A stretch of 64,000 bases of DNA, taken from contig VXCM01001519.1 of assembly GCA_014773175.1 (NCBI GenBank), positions 276,755 to 340,754 of the forward strand, read 5' to 3'. The notes beneath the pieces were generated by a model that did not search any database, was not told the DNA's origin, and saw only the letters and a program-made list of their open reading frames with translations. Below, one piece after another: positions 50,322-63,860 of this stretch (position 1 is the stretch's first letter; each line of letters starts with the position of its first letter). Source of the stretch: Lucifuga dentata. Lineage: Eukaryota; Chordata; Actinopteri; Ophidiiformes; Bythitidae. The translations under genes were made by a program, and so were the position numbers.

Positions 50322-53109
50322 CACATGTGCAAACAGGAGAGAACTGCCATTTCACACCCAGATTATCATTTTAAAGTTCTGCCAAGTAGGCTATGCTTTT
50401 GGTCCAGTATTTTTATCTGTTAGCATAATATGTTCTCCACTTGCCTTTGATTGCTACAAGCAATTTTCCAAAATCCCTTGCACAGACACGTGATTGTTTA
50501 AATTTCTCATGTTTGATGAGTCCTAAAAAATGAAGTTTTCATAAGTAGTTAATACATTCTGTGTATGACTAATGTGCAGTGGATTTTCTCTTCTGGGTCT
50601 TCATCATCACAGAAGTTACAGCAGTCAGACTTAGCAGATAGATTCTAGATGTCACCCACTACTATAAAAAATAAAATTACACAAACCAAATGGTAGCGCT
50701 GTAATAACCACTTTTAAATTTCAGCTGAATTATATGTCAGTTAAAAATTCTTTTTTTTTTCCTGGATTCCTTGGATCTGATTGTACACCCAACAGCCATT
50801 TAAGCCACGACCATTTCTGCCTCATTACACTTTCTGCCATTTTGAAGTTTTCCCAAGTATCTTTAACAGCAAAGCCAAAGTCATGTAAGACAAAATACGC
50901 AAGCATTACATTTCGAATGGGCATGATGTTTGACCATGCCAATGGTCAGCACCAGATGAAACACCTAATTTTCCCAGTGTATTTCTCAGAAACCAACAAA
51001 TTACAAACTCTCATTTGCTAATTTGGTATATTGATTTCCCCAAATTCAGAGCTGCTTAAAGCTCACTTCTGCTTATGAGCTAGACCCTATGAAGCCCTGA
51101 ATCCCTTTGATGCAAAGGTTTAATCATTCAGCTACTGCGGACAGCTTATTGGGGTAAAGCATCAGAGTATAGAGGTGACAAATTAATGGAGAGCCTAATG
51201 ACTCTACGAGACGGTAATGGAGCTCTTTGTGCACCAGTGGCTGCAGGTTCACAGGGTTAATGGGGTATTACTCGTCTCGGACTGTGATGGCGAATAATCT
51301 GCTATAGGGGCTGAAAGCGATGTAGGGAAAAAAGACTGAAAATGAGAAGAGGAGTGGGTCATGAAAGGAGAGGGAGTTTTCAGTGTGACTATGCCATAGG
51401 AGGACTCCACTATTGTGACACAAAAGTGTTTTGAACCAGAAACCAGACAGGAAGAGAGCAAGAATGTCTTAACGTTGACATTTACCTTCTCTTGGCTACA
51501 TGCAGGCACCGTCTTGCCCTCTAATTAAAAGTGCAGTGCACTACACATATATGTATTTGTTTTTTTGTAGACACTAGTGTTCATAGCAGGAGGAGGCACT
51601 CAGAAAGAGCCATTGGTGTTTTGGAAATTGTTGCATATGAGGAATATCCTTGTCCATTACATACCATCCATTCTATCCATTCATCCATCATCCATCCATG
51701 CATTCCGTATACTTGCCTATCCTATCCTATACATGTGGGGCTAAAATTCCCATCAAACCCATGAGTTTATCTGCAAAGAAGCATCACAGATATTTTACGG
51801 CTGACTTCCCACTTGGATATTATCCTGTCTGAAGAGGGCTCTAACTGCCTTGATGAAGTCTTTTTCCCCCAAAAAGGCTGTAATGAGTTGAATGTACGAC
51901 CTGTTCATTGCTACAAAAAAGCATGTCAATAATGTAAAGTCAGCTTGAGGCAAATGACAGGTTTAGCTACCTGGCTACAAAGCATCATTTCATGCTGTAT
52001 TTTTTGATGTGAACATGCAGCAGCAACAGTCAAATTTTGAGATTTTGGTTCTAAATCTTTGATACAGTCAGAATTTTGGAAGCTGTTTTTTGGTCGCAAG
52101 AGCAAAATTTGACTGTTGGTGAATGTATCTCATAATTGCGATCTGTTTTTGGATTTTATCTTGATTTCACGATTGTTATCTTTCATCTGTGAAAGCCCAA
52201 AGGCTGCAGAAACTTTAACTAGCTCAAATTCCCCTACAAGGTTTCTTTAAGACTTCTCATCGGATCATTGTTGTACCATTGACGGCCCCAAATAGTATAG
52301 AATCTAAAGGAACTTTGTAAGATTTCCTCATGTTTCAAAATCTAAAAATCACCGTATTTTCACCATATCATCATATTTTACTTTAAGAGTGCAGCACTTT
52401 AAGGCTGCCATTTGGTGTTTTGGTGCTTATGTGTGGAAACAGAGAACGCACATTGTCATTTTAAAGGCGCAATCAAAGTCCATCCAAGAGGTTTGCTAAC
52501 ATTTTAAAAACTACAATTATAGGCTGGCAGAGGAGCTTCCTGATTTAGCTCCTTTTGTTAAAGGAATCTGTGATTGAGATTTACCTGTCATCAGCTCACT
52601 GCAGACTTGCACACATACACACACACAGTAGTCAGAGCACCTATCTGAACCTTCCGTTAGCCTGGATATGAAATGGAAGTTAACAGATTCAGACCATTTA
52701 AAAATCTCTCTCAGTCTCTCTCAATCTCTCTCAATCAGTTGGTTTGTGCTGAATCATGAAAAGTACTCAAACTGACCTAAGTCACCACTTTCACAACTTT
52801 AGCTGAGTCTCTCACGTCCAACCATCGTAGCTTTATACCTCTGCCATAAAATATTATTGTCAGATTTGATTTCACTTTCAGGGAAAGAGCCTGCAGTACT
52901 TTAATCTCTTCCTACAACTACAGCAGTTTTACCTTCACCAAATCATGAACAGGATGCACTTCTTCACATTACAGAAAGACAATAAATCTATATGTGTTAC
53001 ACACTGCTCGGTGTATGTCAGTCTGTCTAATAAGACTAATGCATTAATGATTTGATTGACATTATTATTTTTGCTATTAGTTTTATAATGTGTTGTGAGT
53101 TTGTTTTAC

Positions 53110-53112
<3 letters not shown>

Positions 53113-53153
<41 letters not shown>
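53113..53153 (+). repeat. (CT)n microsatellite
   Basis: About 20 CT units. Confidence 0.97.
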
Positions 53154-53156
<3 letters not shown>

Positions 53157-54543
53157 CGCTTGTTCTCCCTCACTGAGCCCTGCAGATCTGATGCAGTTTA
53201 ATTAGTGATTTGATATCTGTAATGCGTTAGGAGCAGCTCGGGCATAAATTACAAGTGAAGTGTGAAAGTGGAGCTAAGCAGGATTTCTTTCCACCCGCTT
53301 CTCCATGTGTTCCGTGTACTGCCATGCTTCCCTCTCTTTATCTCTTCTCTTCCTGTCTTACTTACTGTGTTTTCTATCTGTCTCACTACGCTTCACCGTT
53401 TACCCCAACTCTCTCACTTTGCCTCTCGCACATGCGCACAGCTTGGCCAGTAGGCAGGAAAACACGTAGGAAGTGTGTTAGGAGCCTTGCAGACACTTTA
53501 AAGTGGGCTGTGGAGAATTTGTATCATTAGGAAGCAGCAGTGTTTCCACCCGTACAAGGACAGTGTCAACAAAGTGTCATAGGTATTATCTGGTCTTACT
53601 GCACAGTCTGAGTAATAGATGATTACAACTTGTGGGGCTCAATTTGTCGCATCAAAGCTTATCAGTGAGCAGGTGCAGTGTGTTAAAGAGTAGGTGTGTA
53701 ATAATAGTATCTCATCGAAGCATGCAGCTATTGCGATATTATCACACACCTTTTATAGTTTTTAATTGACCTCATTAAGTAAGAAAATTATCACGTAACA
53801 CTGCAATCCAATTAACAGCTCTCCTACCTGTCTACACATATTAATAATAAGAATAAATTTTATTAGCATGCAAATTAAATTTATTCACAACCTTCACATA
53901 ACCGTGGAGTCTCATTTTAAGAAGAGAATCTCGTGTCTGAGGAGTCACATTGCACATCCTGCACTATGATTAAATCTGTGCAGAAATGGGTCTATGAATA
54001 CTTGTGTCGATTATACAAAATTTACTGGAGCAGTTATTCTCCTTTTCTGTAATTCAGGTTTTAAACAGAATAAAAGAAATGGCGAACATGCACTCATCCA
54101 ACATTATATCATTCAATGCTTGGAGCAAAAGTTTCAAAACACAGCCAACACAGAATGAAAAAGGATTTGTACCACTGCCTTGTCAAGTAAAAGTCATGAG
54201 AAATTCCTTACCTTCTTCAGCCATTCAAGCCAAGTCAGAATAATAGGTTTTTTTTCACTTCTTGAACTTATATTTCCTTGATATAAACTTCTGTGTCCAC
54301 AGGGAGATGCTATTTAAGGAGCTGGTTTCCTGGTTTCCTCATTATATTCAATATTTCATATTACATTCAGTTGGATTTCCACCAGAAAATGTAAACTTTT
54401 GCATTGTTAGCTTTCACTATTTTTTGAGGCCAATGGAAAGTGATATTCTAGTTTGTGGCAAAACAGAGTGTGTTTTAGGAAGAGGACACGTTAGCTTGTG
54501 CAATCTGACATACGTACTGTACACACGTGAAATGCCCCCACCC

Positions 54544-54564
54544 CAAATAAATAAATAAATAAAC
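54544..54564 (+). repeat. (AAAT)n microsatellite
   Basis: Five tetranucleotide units. Confidence 0.9.
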
Positions 54565-54650
54565 ATCATAACTCAATCATCAATAGAGATGTTAGGTACT
54601 TGAATCTCTTGTTGGCCTGAATCTCTCTTTTCACTCAGCCTGGCATCATA

Positions 54651-54651
<1 letters not shown>

Positions 54652-54699
<48 letters not shown>
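54652..54699 (+). repeat. (CT)n microsatellite
   Basis: About 24 CT units. Confidence 0.97.
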
Positions 54700-54701
<2 letters not shown>

Positions 54702-56182
54702 CGAAGAGCAACCATCTGTTTGGGAGGAGACATCACCCTTTGGCTGCATCTGCCTTTTTTTTTTCTTGTTAGCATCCTTATTTTGAAATTATTTCAGAAA
54801 ATCAGTCATGTCACTGAAATTTGATCACGACAGCCAAAAATTCACAGAAGTTGCATGTTTTGGCTGTTGCTGTGGTTTTAGAAGCATCCATCCATCTCGC
54901 TTCCGAGTCCAGTATTTCAATCCTCTCAAAACTCCTGAGTTGAGGCGTGCTTTTGGAATGGTGATCTTTGAGGCACTCACCATGCAACCGTGAAATTCTG
55001 TTTGAGTCCTGCCAGAGTTCATTGTAGCATGTCTTCCTTCTTTTTTTCCCCTTTATATTTGTTTTCTGTCTCTTTTGTTCGTCAACCATCCAGTCAAGAC
55101 AAGATAAAAAAAAGCATCCTATGGTATATATTATACATGTTAAATTTTAATATTTGAGATAACTTATGACTAATAAAGTTATAATAATATTCTCATCAAC
55201 CAAGATAACTACCAGCTTATTTTGTCTCAACATTGGGTTTTACATTGTGTATCGTTTTTAGGAAATATGTTGTATTGTTTTATGGCACAAAACATGAGGA
55301 TGGCTATAATCCTCACTATAAACCAGACCAAAGCTCAAATCCTCTTTCAGTTATAATAATGGATCACATTTGAATAATGGTGTAGTCTTTAGTACAGCCA
55401 GTTGTGTTGCTACTGAAAGTCGAGCACAAAACTCATTATGATGCTTCTGTAATTTTGTGTTTTTTCTAAGAAAACTTAAATTTTTAATGCTCCTCACAGA
55501 TTTTATCAGTATGTTGTAGTGCAGTCAATTTCTATCATGAACTTATTACTTGGATGTAAAAAATTGATCAATCATTCATCAATTCTGGACCTCAGAAAAT
55601 CCTGGAAACAGCATTATGCGTTAAATGCATTTGACACGTGAATGAGAGAAGTGAGAAGAAAGTACATTCTTCAGCCACAAAGGGCATGTATAATCCATGC
55701 TATTGTCAGATATTTCATTTCATGTTCTAAATCTCAAGACTGTGTAGGACTCAATCCCCCAAAACAGTGCTGGGCTGTGTGCTGATTGTGGTGAAATTGC
55801 TGCAAAATTAACCAAAACTGTACCTGTTGATGATCTACCATGAGAAAAATACGATGAATTTGTTTTTGTGAAGAAATTAATGAAGAGATTGAAGAAACTA
55901 TTTCACAATGTTGATAAATCATTTCTGGATCTGACCCTGGATCTGGATCACCACCATACCCCACCTTTCCAGCAAGATTTGTCCAAATCAGTTCATAACT
56001 ATGAGTAGTCCTGCTAACAAACAAACAAAACCAGCCAACCAACCAAGAGACAGGGATGAATACATAACATTTTTAGCAGAGTAAATTATGGAAACTATCA
56101 AAAAAGCATAATATATCTCCTTTAATACCTTCTTGTATGATTGCTCAGAGGAAGCTGTTGCCGTCCAGGGTGCTGAAGATAG

Positions 56183-56218
56183 GTGTGCGTGTGTGTGTGG
56201 TGGTGGTGGTGGTGGGGG
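56183..56218 (+). repeat. (GT)n(GGT)n microsatellite
   Basis: GT units passing into GGT units. Confidence 0.9.
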
Positions 56219-57250
56219 ATTTCCTGTTTACTGAACCTTTAAATGACTGTGTATAGTATTCAGCATTTAAGCACCAGTGGCTTCATTAGCTGCATTAACT
56301 TTCCCTAATTACAGTTTTAACAGGCCTGTTATTGCACCCTGTATTTTGCAGAGGTGCCAGCTTTTATCTCGCCATCTCACCCTCAGCCTGAACCCCATTA
56401 CTCTATAAAAGGTTCTTCTGCTTCAGGTCACTGAAAACCTCTCACAGTCTGTGAAGTAATTATGAATCCTTTAGTCTGAGCAGCTTAGAGTCACTTAGGC
56501 CTGAAGCAGCTCCGTTGCCGAAGCCTGAACAATCTGAATTGAGGCTATTTAGTGCAGAATATGTTTGAATCCCACTATCAAAAAGGAGTCAGACACACAA
56601 ACAGATGATGTGACAGTGGTAATGCCAAATGTCAGTTTAAAAAAAAAAAAAAATNCAGTCATCATTTTTTTTTTTTTAATAAAAACTACTCTTAAAATTG
56701 ATTAACATAAAGCCAGATTTTTAATGATGCTATATTTATCAAACTAGAAATATTAACAAGCTGAGGAGCTCATCAACCAAACACCACGCACAGTTACACA
56801 ATCTATTTGATTTCCTGGAATTGACTGCAAACCATACCACATATGAAGTATAGAGGTAGTATATGACATAATATATCCACACAAGGGATGAAAAATATTA
56901 CCTGAAAACCATTAATATTTCTCAAATACATTATGCAAATACATATCCAGTCTGTGGACATGTTGCCATTGTGCATAAACAAAGGAACAAATCCATGTTG
57001 TAGGTTTATTGTGTCATAAATTCATCTGGAGAACTTTGAACTCTGTAAAGGTAAAATATTAATGTTGAAATGTGAAGAAAATGGAAAAAGCTACATAATT
57101 TGAGAAGTGATAGTGTGCAAAAATACTATAAAGATGAATTTGATTTGAAGTGTGATTTATTTGAAACTTGGAGCAGTTAAAACCACAGTGTATAGCACTG
57201 CATTAATATCACAGATCTCCACAGCGCACAGTATCTGCCATCTGTTACCT

Positions 57251-57290
57251 TTCTCTCTCTCTCTGTGTGTGTGTGTGTGTGTGTGTGTGT
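57251..57290 (+). repeat. (CT)n(GT)n microsatellite
   Basis: Compound repeat. Confidence 0.95.
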
Positions 57291-57431
57291 TATAGGACAT
57301 GCTGAGCAGCTTGTTCACCATGTCAGCTGTGACTGTCTGTCGCCTCCCATCATTACTTCAACAAGCTCCTCTCCTCCGGTCAAGCTTCCCAGGAGAGCAG
57401 ACATGTTTTCTGCAAAATATTCTGCACAACC

Positions 57432-57432
<1 letters not shown>

Positions 57433-57465
<33 letters not shown>

Positions 57466-57476
57466 CAAACAAACAA
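57433..57476 (+). repeat. (CT)n(CAAA)n microsatellite
   Basis: CT run followed by CAAA units. Confidence 0.95.
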
Positions 57477-58373
57477 AATGCAAATATTTTCTATCTTTGA
57501 TAGAGCTATTGTCTCCAAAGTGTGGACATTTTTCTGCTCTTGACCTCTGTGTTTGAGGGTAAGGACCTTGATTAGGATTATGTTTCGGCTGGGTTTAGGT
57601 TTGCTGAATGCTTTGGTGTATTATAATTAATGTCATCAGTGAGTCTATGAATGTGAGTAATACACTCACAGATGTGAGGCTTAACTTACCACATTTATTT
57701 AACACGATAAACCATGATTTCTTATGCAAGGAGAATTTTATTATTGCCATTTTCACTTTGGATTTGGAAATTTCATGTTCACAGTTTACCGTTTCAAAAG
57801 CATGCTGTTTAATTCCATTCTTTTTTTCAGGGGTTTTTTTTTTTTTTTTTGATAGACAAAAAATATTGTACAAATAGAAATTGGAGAAGGGCTGATTGCA
57901 GAGTGAGCTTTCTTTGCTTTGGAAGTAAAGTCAGGTCATCTCTGCTTCGCTTTCTAATCTGTGTTTAAATGAAGTCTCTGCCAAAACAAAAGGCTCCAGC
58001 AATCACAGACACCCGAATCACTGTGGGAAATCACCGAGCAGTCAATCAGCAACACCAATCACAGGCAAGGTAAGTTTAATCACGCTGGAAAAATCAATTT
58101 GCTCCAAAAGACACATTAATAGCCTCGTCTTTGAAGCAGAGGCAGGCGCTGTTAAGGTGGACCTATGTTAGAGCAGATTAGTTTAGGACTAATTAGCTGG
58201 TAAGAAAGTACCTGGTAACGTGTAATGGTGCTGGGTGTGTGTCTGTGTGGTGTGTGTGATTTTATAGTTATGTGTAAAATGAGATAAATGCAGGAATTTG
58301 TGGTATTTATTTTGAACTATAATGAAAAAATTAACCAATGCAATTAATCCAACTAAACACTATGTTTAAAATA

Positions 58374-58432
58374 TACCATCCATCCATTATCTATACCCAC
58401 TTATCCTATTCAGGGTTGTGGGAGCCTATCTT
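58374..58432 (-). mobile_element. 3' tail fragment of the GGAT-tailed SINE/LINE group
   Basis: The minus strand reads GGCTCCCACAACCCTGAATA, GGATAAGTGGGTATAGATAA and TGGATGGATGG. This is only the shared tail of the element group seen at 39.4 kb; the body is missing. Confidence 0.65.
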
Positions 58433-60599
58433 TAAAATACCATTTGCATTGCATCATGTAGTGTCATTAATTGATATTTATCTAATCTGCAGCATAGCCA
58501 ACAGTTCCTTCCCAGTGTCTCTCTATTGTCCTCTTCATTACTTTTTATAGGAGACATTTTTCAGAGCAGACCTTCCTATATGTTCTCTATGTAGTGCAGT
58601 GAACAGTGTCCACTTAGGATGCATAAAAATCCATTTACTGAGCCCTGAATGTGAGCAATGAACTGATAAAGTTACAGACTGTGGTTACAAGGCTCACTTC
58701 AATGCAATGCACATGTAACTTCTGACATTTAATAAAGCTGATAAAAACGACAAAGATGTGGCCCAGTTTTTTAAAGTAACAAGTTCAGTATCAGCTGTAG
58801 ATCTTAGTTTCTGCTTTCTTTAGCAGCTTCACAGTAAATGCCTTCTCCTTGCACCTCCTTGTTCCATGCTTTCTGTTTGAATCCTGGTAGTACAGAGAGC
58901 CATTTGGTTGTGAATCCACTAGAATCAATAGGTCCAAAACCATAATCTCCATGTGATCATAAAATGTCCAAAAAGAAGAGTTCATATTCATCTGTCAAAT
59001 ATCTCAAATCTCAAACCCAAATCTGCCCTGTTATGATCTGTTGTTGGGGTGCTGATTCCAGATGTTGGATGAAAGCACTAGTGTAAAGCTGATTAGAGGT
59101 AAGCAAACAAACGAGAAAAAGAAAAGGAACACGAGAAGGAGAAGCAAGGGAGGTAGTGATAGTGGAGCAGAATAAATTCCCAGATGATTGAATTCATTAC
59201 AGATTGTGTCATTTGGTTGGTTTTTGCAGCTGATAAAGCTCAGCAGGAGACAAGTCTCCACTCAGACAGAAAGAAATACCAACTGAGATTTAAGTAGCAA
59301 TTTCCTCTGCATGACCTTGTTTAAGCTCAGATGATATGAATTAAAGACAGATGGGCTGCATCTGAGGATAATACACGCAAACATTGTAAGATCAATTGAG
59401 ATCAATAGTGGTTTAATTGATCCTGATAGAGAAGCTATCTGTGATTGTGAGATATGACGGACTGTGTCAAATTCTATACTACAAAATCCTTTGACAATGT
59501 TACCTTTGACAAAATGATTGTGTACTGAGGTTGACAGTATTTGGAATATCTGCACAATCTAAACAGATTTAATAAAATCTATTTCTATTTTTTGAAGCAT
59601 TAAGGTTTGTTTTAAGAGTTCTTAATTCCACTGTAAGGCTTTTTTTTTAATGTCGTATTTGTTGGCGGTGTTCTAGGTTACGATACAGGTTGATCAATAT
59701 CAGTAAATGAATTTCTCCAGGTGCTGAGATTTATAGATTTTGGTATTTTAAATTTAAAGGAGAAAATGTGGCCCTTTTCAATGTAGTCCTGAAGCTTCTT
59801 TGTAAAACTCTTATTCGTATTTCTAAGTACAAAGATTAAAAAAAAAAAAAAACAAAACAAAGGCAAGCTGAAAAGCAAAGAAGAAAAGTGGTTATTATTA
59901 GTTATTAATTATGGTTTTCCTCTTCACGATGTGTTTCTGATGTCTCTAAGTTTCTTTTTTTTTTCTTCTTTTTTTTGCCATATTAATGGGAATTGTTTGT
60001 AGTCCTTTTAGAAAGAAAATTATTTCAGCATTGGTATTTTTGTGAGTCTGAGATGTAACTGTAACTGAAATAACTGACCCTCCCTCTGCTTTGGTTTCCA
60101 ATAACACATTTAATGTTGTGAAGTTCAGGTCTTGTCTTCCTGTTTAGCCTGTGGGGGCTTGGCTGCTATTCTAACCCCTAAATGATTAATCTAAAAGGGG
60201 AAAAAATTCTGTTCAATCATTAGATTGGCCTTTGTGGATAAACCTCATTAAGTCAGGAACATGCCATTCTCATGTCAGTTATCAAGCCAAAATGTCACAG
60301 AAAATTGGCACCTTTACTCTGGATGCAGACAGAATTCATATGAGAGCTATAAAATCTTCATCACTCAGGAACATTCTGTTCATCTTATTCATTTTGTGTT
60401 CATCTCAGCTTTATTATCTAGGCTGAATCTCTGTATCAGAGCCATTTGAATCATCAATTAAACTGCCTCTGCAATTTTTGCATTTAGACACTTACTGCAT
60501 AAAAAGGTTTCTCCATTATTTGGTGTGACCATTGACAATGTACCAGGTAAATACAGACATACATAGCTGGAATGACCATAACAAAGTTATGGACAGTCA

Positions 60600-60730
60600 C
60601 TTGTTCCCTGGCAGAAAGATCTGGCCTGGTTGTTTAGTGGCACGTGACTTTAGAGTATGAGGTTTGGGGTTCAATTCTCACTCTGGTTCTCATGGGTTTT
60701 TATGCTCAGACAAGTTAACAAAGCATTAAC
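60600..60730 (+). mobile_element. possible tRNA-derived SINE head
   Basis: GGTTGTTTAGTGGCACGTGA resembles a Pol III box A and, about 35 bases on, GGGTTCAATTCTCAC resembles box B. No SINE body or tail is recognised and no cloverleaf can be drawn with confidence, so it is not called a tRNA gene. Confidence 0.4.
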
Positions 60731-61770
60731 TCGCTCATATGAGTGGTGCAACATTTCAGAATTATGTAACAACCTTTACATTTTCTTCCATTTTAAAATC
60801 TGGCAGGCTTTTCTCTGAAAAACCTACCAGATCTCAAACTGCTACAGCCATTTTTTTTTACCTAGAAATGCCCCAGATTCTTACACGAACATTCTCATTA
60901 TCCTCTATTTTTGTGTAGGATTCCCAACTGAGCCTCCCGTGTGAAAATGACACCAGACTGCGCTGGAAAAAAATGGGACACATGCTCAGCAAATCTTTCC
61001 TATATAAATGCAGGTTGTATAAATAAAACCAAATGGTTGGTACTTTGTTTTAATTGAGTCCATAAATAGGACAAAGGAGCCTATAAATACAGAACAGCGC
61101 TCTGTGAAGTGAACGGCTTCCCAACTGTTTTATTGAACCGAGCTGCTTGTCTTCATACAGTTGTGCTTTGAATTGCTTGGCGGTACTGGACAGAGAAACT
61201 GTTGAGCTCTTCCAGCCTGCACTCACTCAGTCCTATCTTAATAGAGATCTCTCCACTGCCCGAACAAACCATTCAATCTTGTTTCTTTGGCAGTGAATGC
61301 CATCTGCAAACAAAACAATGACAAACAAAAGACCTCAGAGTTAATACAAATGGTGTGAAAGGAAAGAAAATAACACAAGTAATGATTCAAGTTTACAAAA
61401 TGCATTAATGGTTTTTTGTTTTGTGCATGAAAATTTTTATTTTAGTACATGTATGAGAATTTTAGTATAAAAGTGCAATTTGATCAACACTATTGTCTGT
61501 TATAACAATAATTTGAATGCAAAGTGATGATCTTTGGTTCAGGTACATGGTGCAGCTTGGTGCCAGTGGGGTAGAATTTTCCTGGACCATAGTGAGGTTT
61601 CTTTCACAGTGGGCTTTCTTTCCTTGCCCAGGCATCGTGGGTATTTTGGTGACTCGTCATGTACTGCAGTAGGAGGAGCGGTACAGTAGGGGGACGTCAA
61701 TAGCATTGCAGCAGTGTACTGCAGTTTCTTTCTGCTGGTCACATAGTTTGGCCAGTTATCCACAGGAATA

Positions 61771-61802
61771 AAAAAAAAAAAAAAANAAAAAAAAAAAAAA
61801 AA
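61771..61802 (+). repeat. poly-A tract with N at 61786
   Basis: A homopolymer with one undetermined base. Confidence 0.9.
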
Positions 61803-62217
61803 GTACACCAAGATCCAGCTACAGAAATGCAAGTATGATTTCCACACATCACATCTGCCAAGTTTGCTGTTCTTATAATAGTAACGAAATACATATTTGA
61901 GCTGAGTTGCAATTTTTAAAATATTGTCAAACTCTCAACTGACTTGGAACCCAAAGATAAGTGTTGATGAACAGTTCCCTCCCACAATACTACAGCATAT
62001 CTATAGTATGTTATGTGAAATAGGTCAACACCCAGTCTTTAAACGACAGATTTTCTACACAGACTTTTCCTGCTACTTTCCTTCTACCTTTACCATTTGA
62101 AAAGTATCATTAATTACTTTGGCTTTCTGTTTTAAAAAATTGTATATTTTACACAGGAAACACCAATACAGAAATAGTGAGAGGTGATTTTCCTCTGAAT
62201 CCCGTGTACCTGGCTGT

Positions 62218-62252
62218 TCCTCCTCTCCTCTCCTCTCCTCTCCTCTCCTCCA
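62218..62252 (+). repeat. (TCCTC)n microsatellite
   Basis: About six pentanucleotide units. Confidence 0.95.
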
Positions 62253-62454
62253 TCCACTAAACCCTGAAACCCTTCATAGATCACACAGCGACATCAGTAC
62301 TCTCCTTTAAAACAGCTTCGTCCCGACAATATTTAATTTCAGAGTGAAATAGGTCAGTGCTAAGCTGGAACTTTCTGCTGTCCTGAAAACTAGAAGGCTG
62401 CAAAGAATGTACATATTGTTCCATAGGAAGACAATGTGTGACAAATATACTATA

Positions 62455-62486
62455 GATGGATGGATGGATGGATGGATGGATGGATG
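62455..62486 (+). repeat. (GGAT)n microsatellite
   Basis: Seven GGAT units. It may be a leftover tail of a GGAT-tailed retroelement. Confidence 0.95.
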
Positions 62487-62789
62487 CAGCAGTAACTCTG
62501 TAAGCTTTTTCTTTGAACACTGTGACCACGTCATTTCCTAAATCCATCATAGCTGCCTGCTATCTATCATTACTCTCTCTGGCTTGATTAAAACGCCCAA
62601 CACTTATTTCAGCGGTCAGTCAGGTCCTGCTGTAGATCCAAAGATGAATTAGACTGGAAGCAGCGGACAAGCCACAGTTCAGTCACTGACAGAACATAAT
62701 TACAGTAAAAGGTCAACAGAGACCCAATCAGCTCCAATAGAAAATGTTGGCTGAGTTGGAGGGAGGTGGATAGTTTTAATATATGCAAA

Positions 62790-62990
62790 TGCCATCCACC
62801 CATCCGTCCATTTTCCACTGCTTATCCAGGTCTAAGTTGTGGGGCCAGCACGTTAAGCTAAATTTCTCAGACGTTACTTTCCCTGGCCACATCCTTCAGC
62901 TCTTCCTGGGGAATCCCAAGATGTTCCCAGGCCAGATAGGATATATCCAGTGAATTCTGGGTCTGCCCTGTGCTCTCTGGTAGATGAATA
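62790..62990 (-). mobile_element. LINE 3' end relic
   Basis: The minus strand reads DISYLAWEHLGIPQEELKDV followed by ARE, matching the DYISRLAWERLG-P-EELE-V tail of the fish LINE also found at 2.3 and 46.5 kb. It runs on to GGATAAGCAGTGGAAAATGG and a GGAT-like tail. The 5' part is lost near 62990. Confidence 0.8.
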
Positions 62991-63799
62991 TGCAAATGAG
63001 AAGTATAAGTAGCAACTAATAGTAGTCTTTCTTTGGTGCAACATGGTGTTGTGGTAACACTTTTGTTGGATTCCATGTTGAATAAAGTTTGAGTGCAGTG
63101 CCTGATGGTGGCGCTCTTTGCTTTTCCTTTAGTTTTGGTCTTTGGCTATCACTGCTATAGCTATGCAGTTCTGTTGTGGGAATGTGCTGGAGGAAATGTA
63201 AAATATGCTGGAGGAAGTAAAATGCATCACCTCTTATGTGCCAGAGAGTTTTTAATTTATAAGAATATATAAATCTCCTGGCATATATTCACACACAAAC
63301 ACAACATATATCTCAATGACACATTTAAAGAAATGTAAAATCAGTGAGTTATTTGCCGTGGGTATTGTTTACCCTGTTAACAAGCTTTAAAACAACAAAG
63401 TGAGGCTCTGTGTTGGTGTAAAACTGCCATAATAAATTCATCAGAAAAAGGTTTAACTAGATTTTTGGACATGCAGGAAATAAGACTTATTAGGTCAAAT
63501 CCAAATAACGGAGAAGATCCTTGGTCCAATAACCAGTTTCACTGACATAGATTTCTTCCATCATTAGATGTATTTCATTGGGCGAAATCTCATATTTACC
63601 ATTACAAAATGAATTCAGGCAACAAAGTAAAGCACAGTATGGGGTCATTATTAGTAACATGAGTTATAGATTTGCAGCTAATTGTCTGTTAGAAGATTAG
63701 TTTTAATAAGAGATTTTTTTCATGTCAATTTCTCCAAGCAAATCGATAGAATTTCTGATTGCAGCCTTTTAACTGATGAAACTGCATTCTTCTCCTCCA

Positions 63800-63821
63800 A
63801 TATATATATATCAATATATAC

Positions 63822-63856
<35 letters not shown>
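63800..63856 (+). repeat. (TA)n(TG)n microsatellite
   Basis: TA units passing into 14 or more TG units, immediately before a LINE fragment. Confidence 0.95.
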
Positions 63857-63858
<2 letters not shown>

Positions 63859-63860
63859 GA

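Noticed and set aside
60630..60700. tRNA gene
   Set aside because: Box A- and box B-like words are present but no cloverleaf with paired acceptor and anticodon arms can be drawn; kept only as a possible SINE head.
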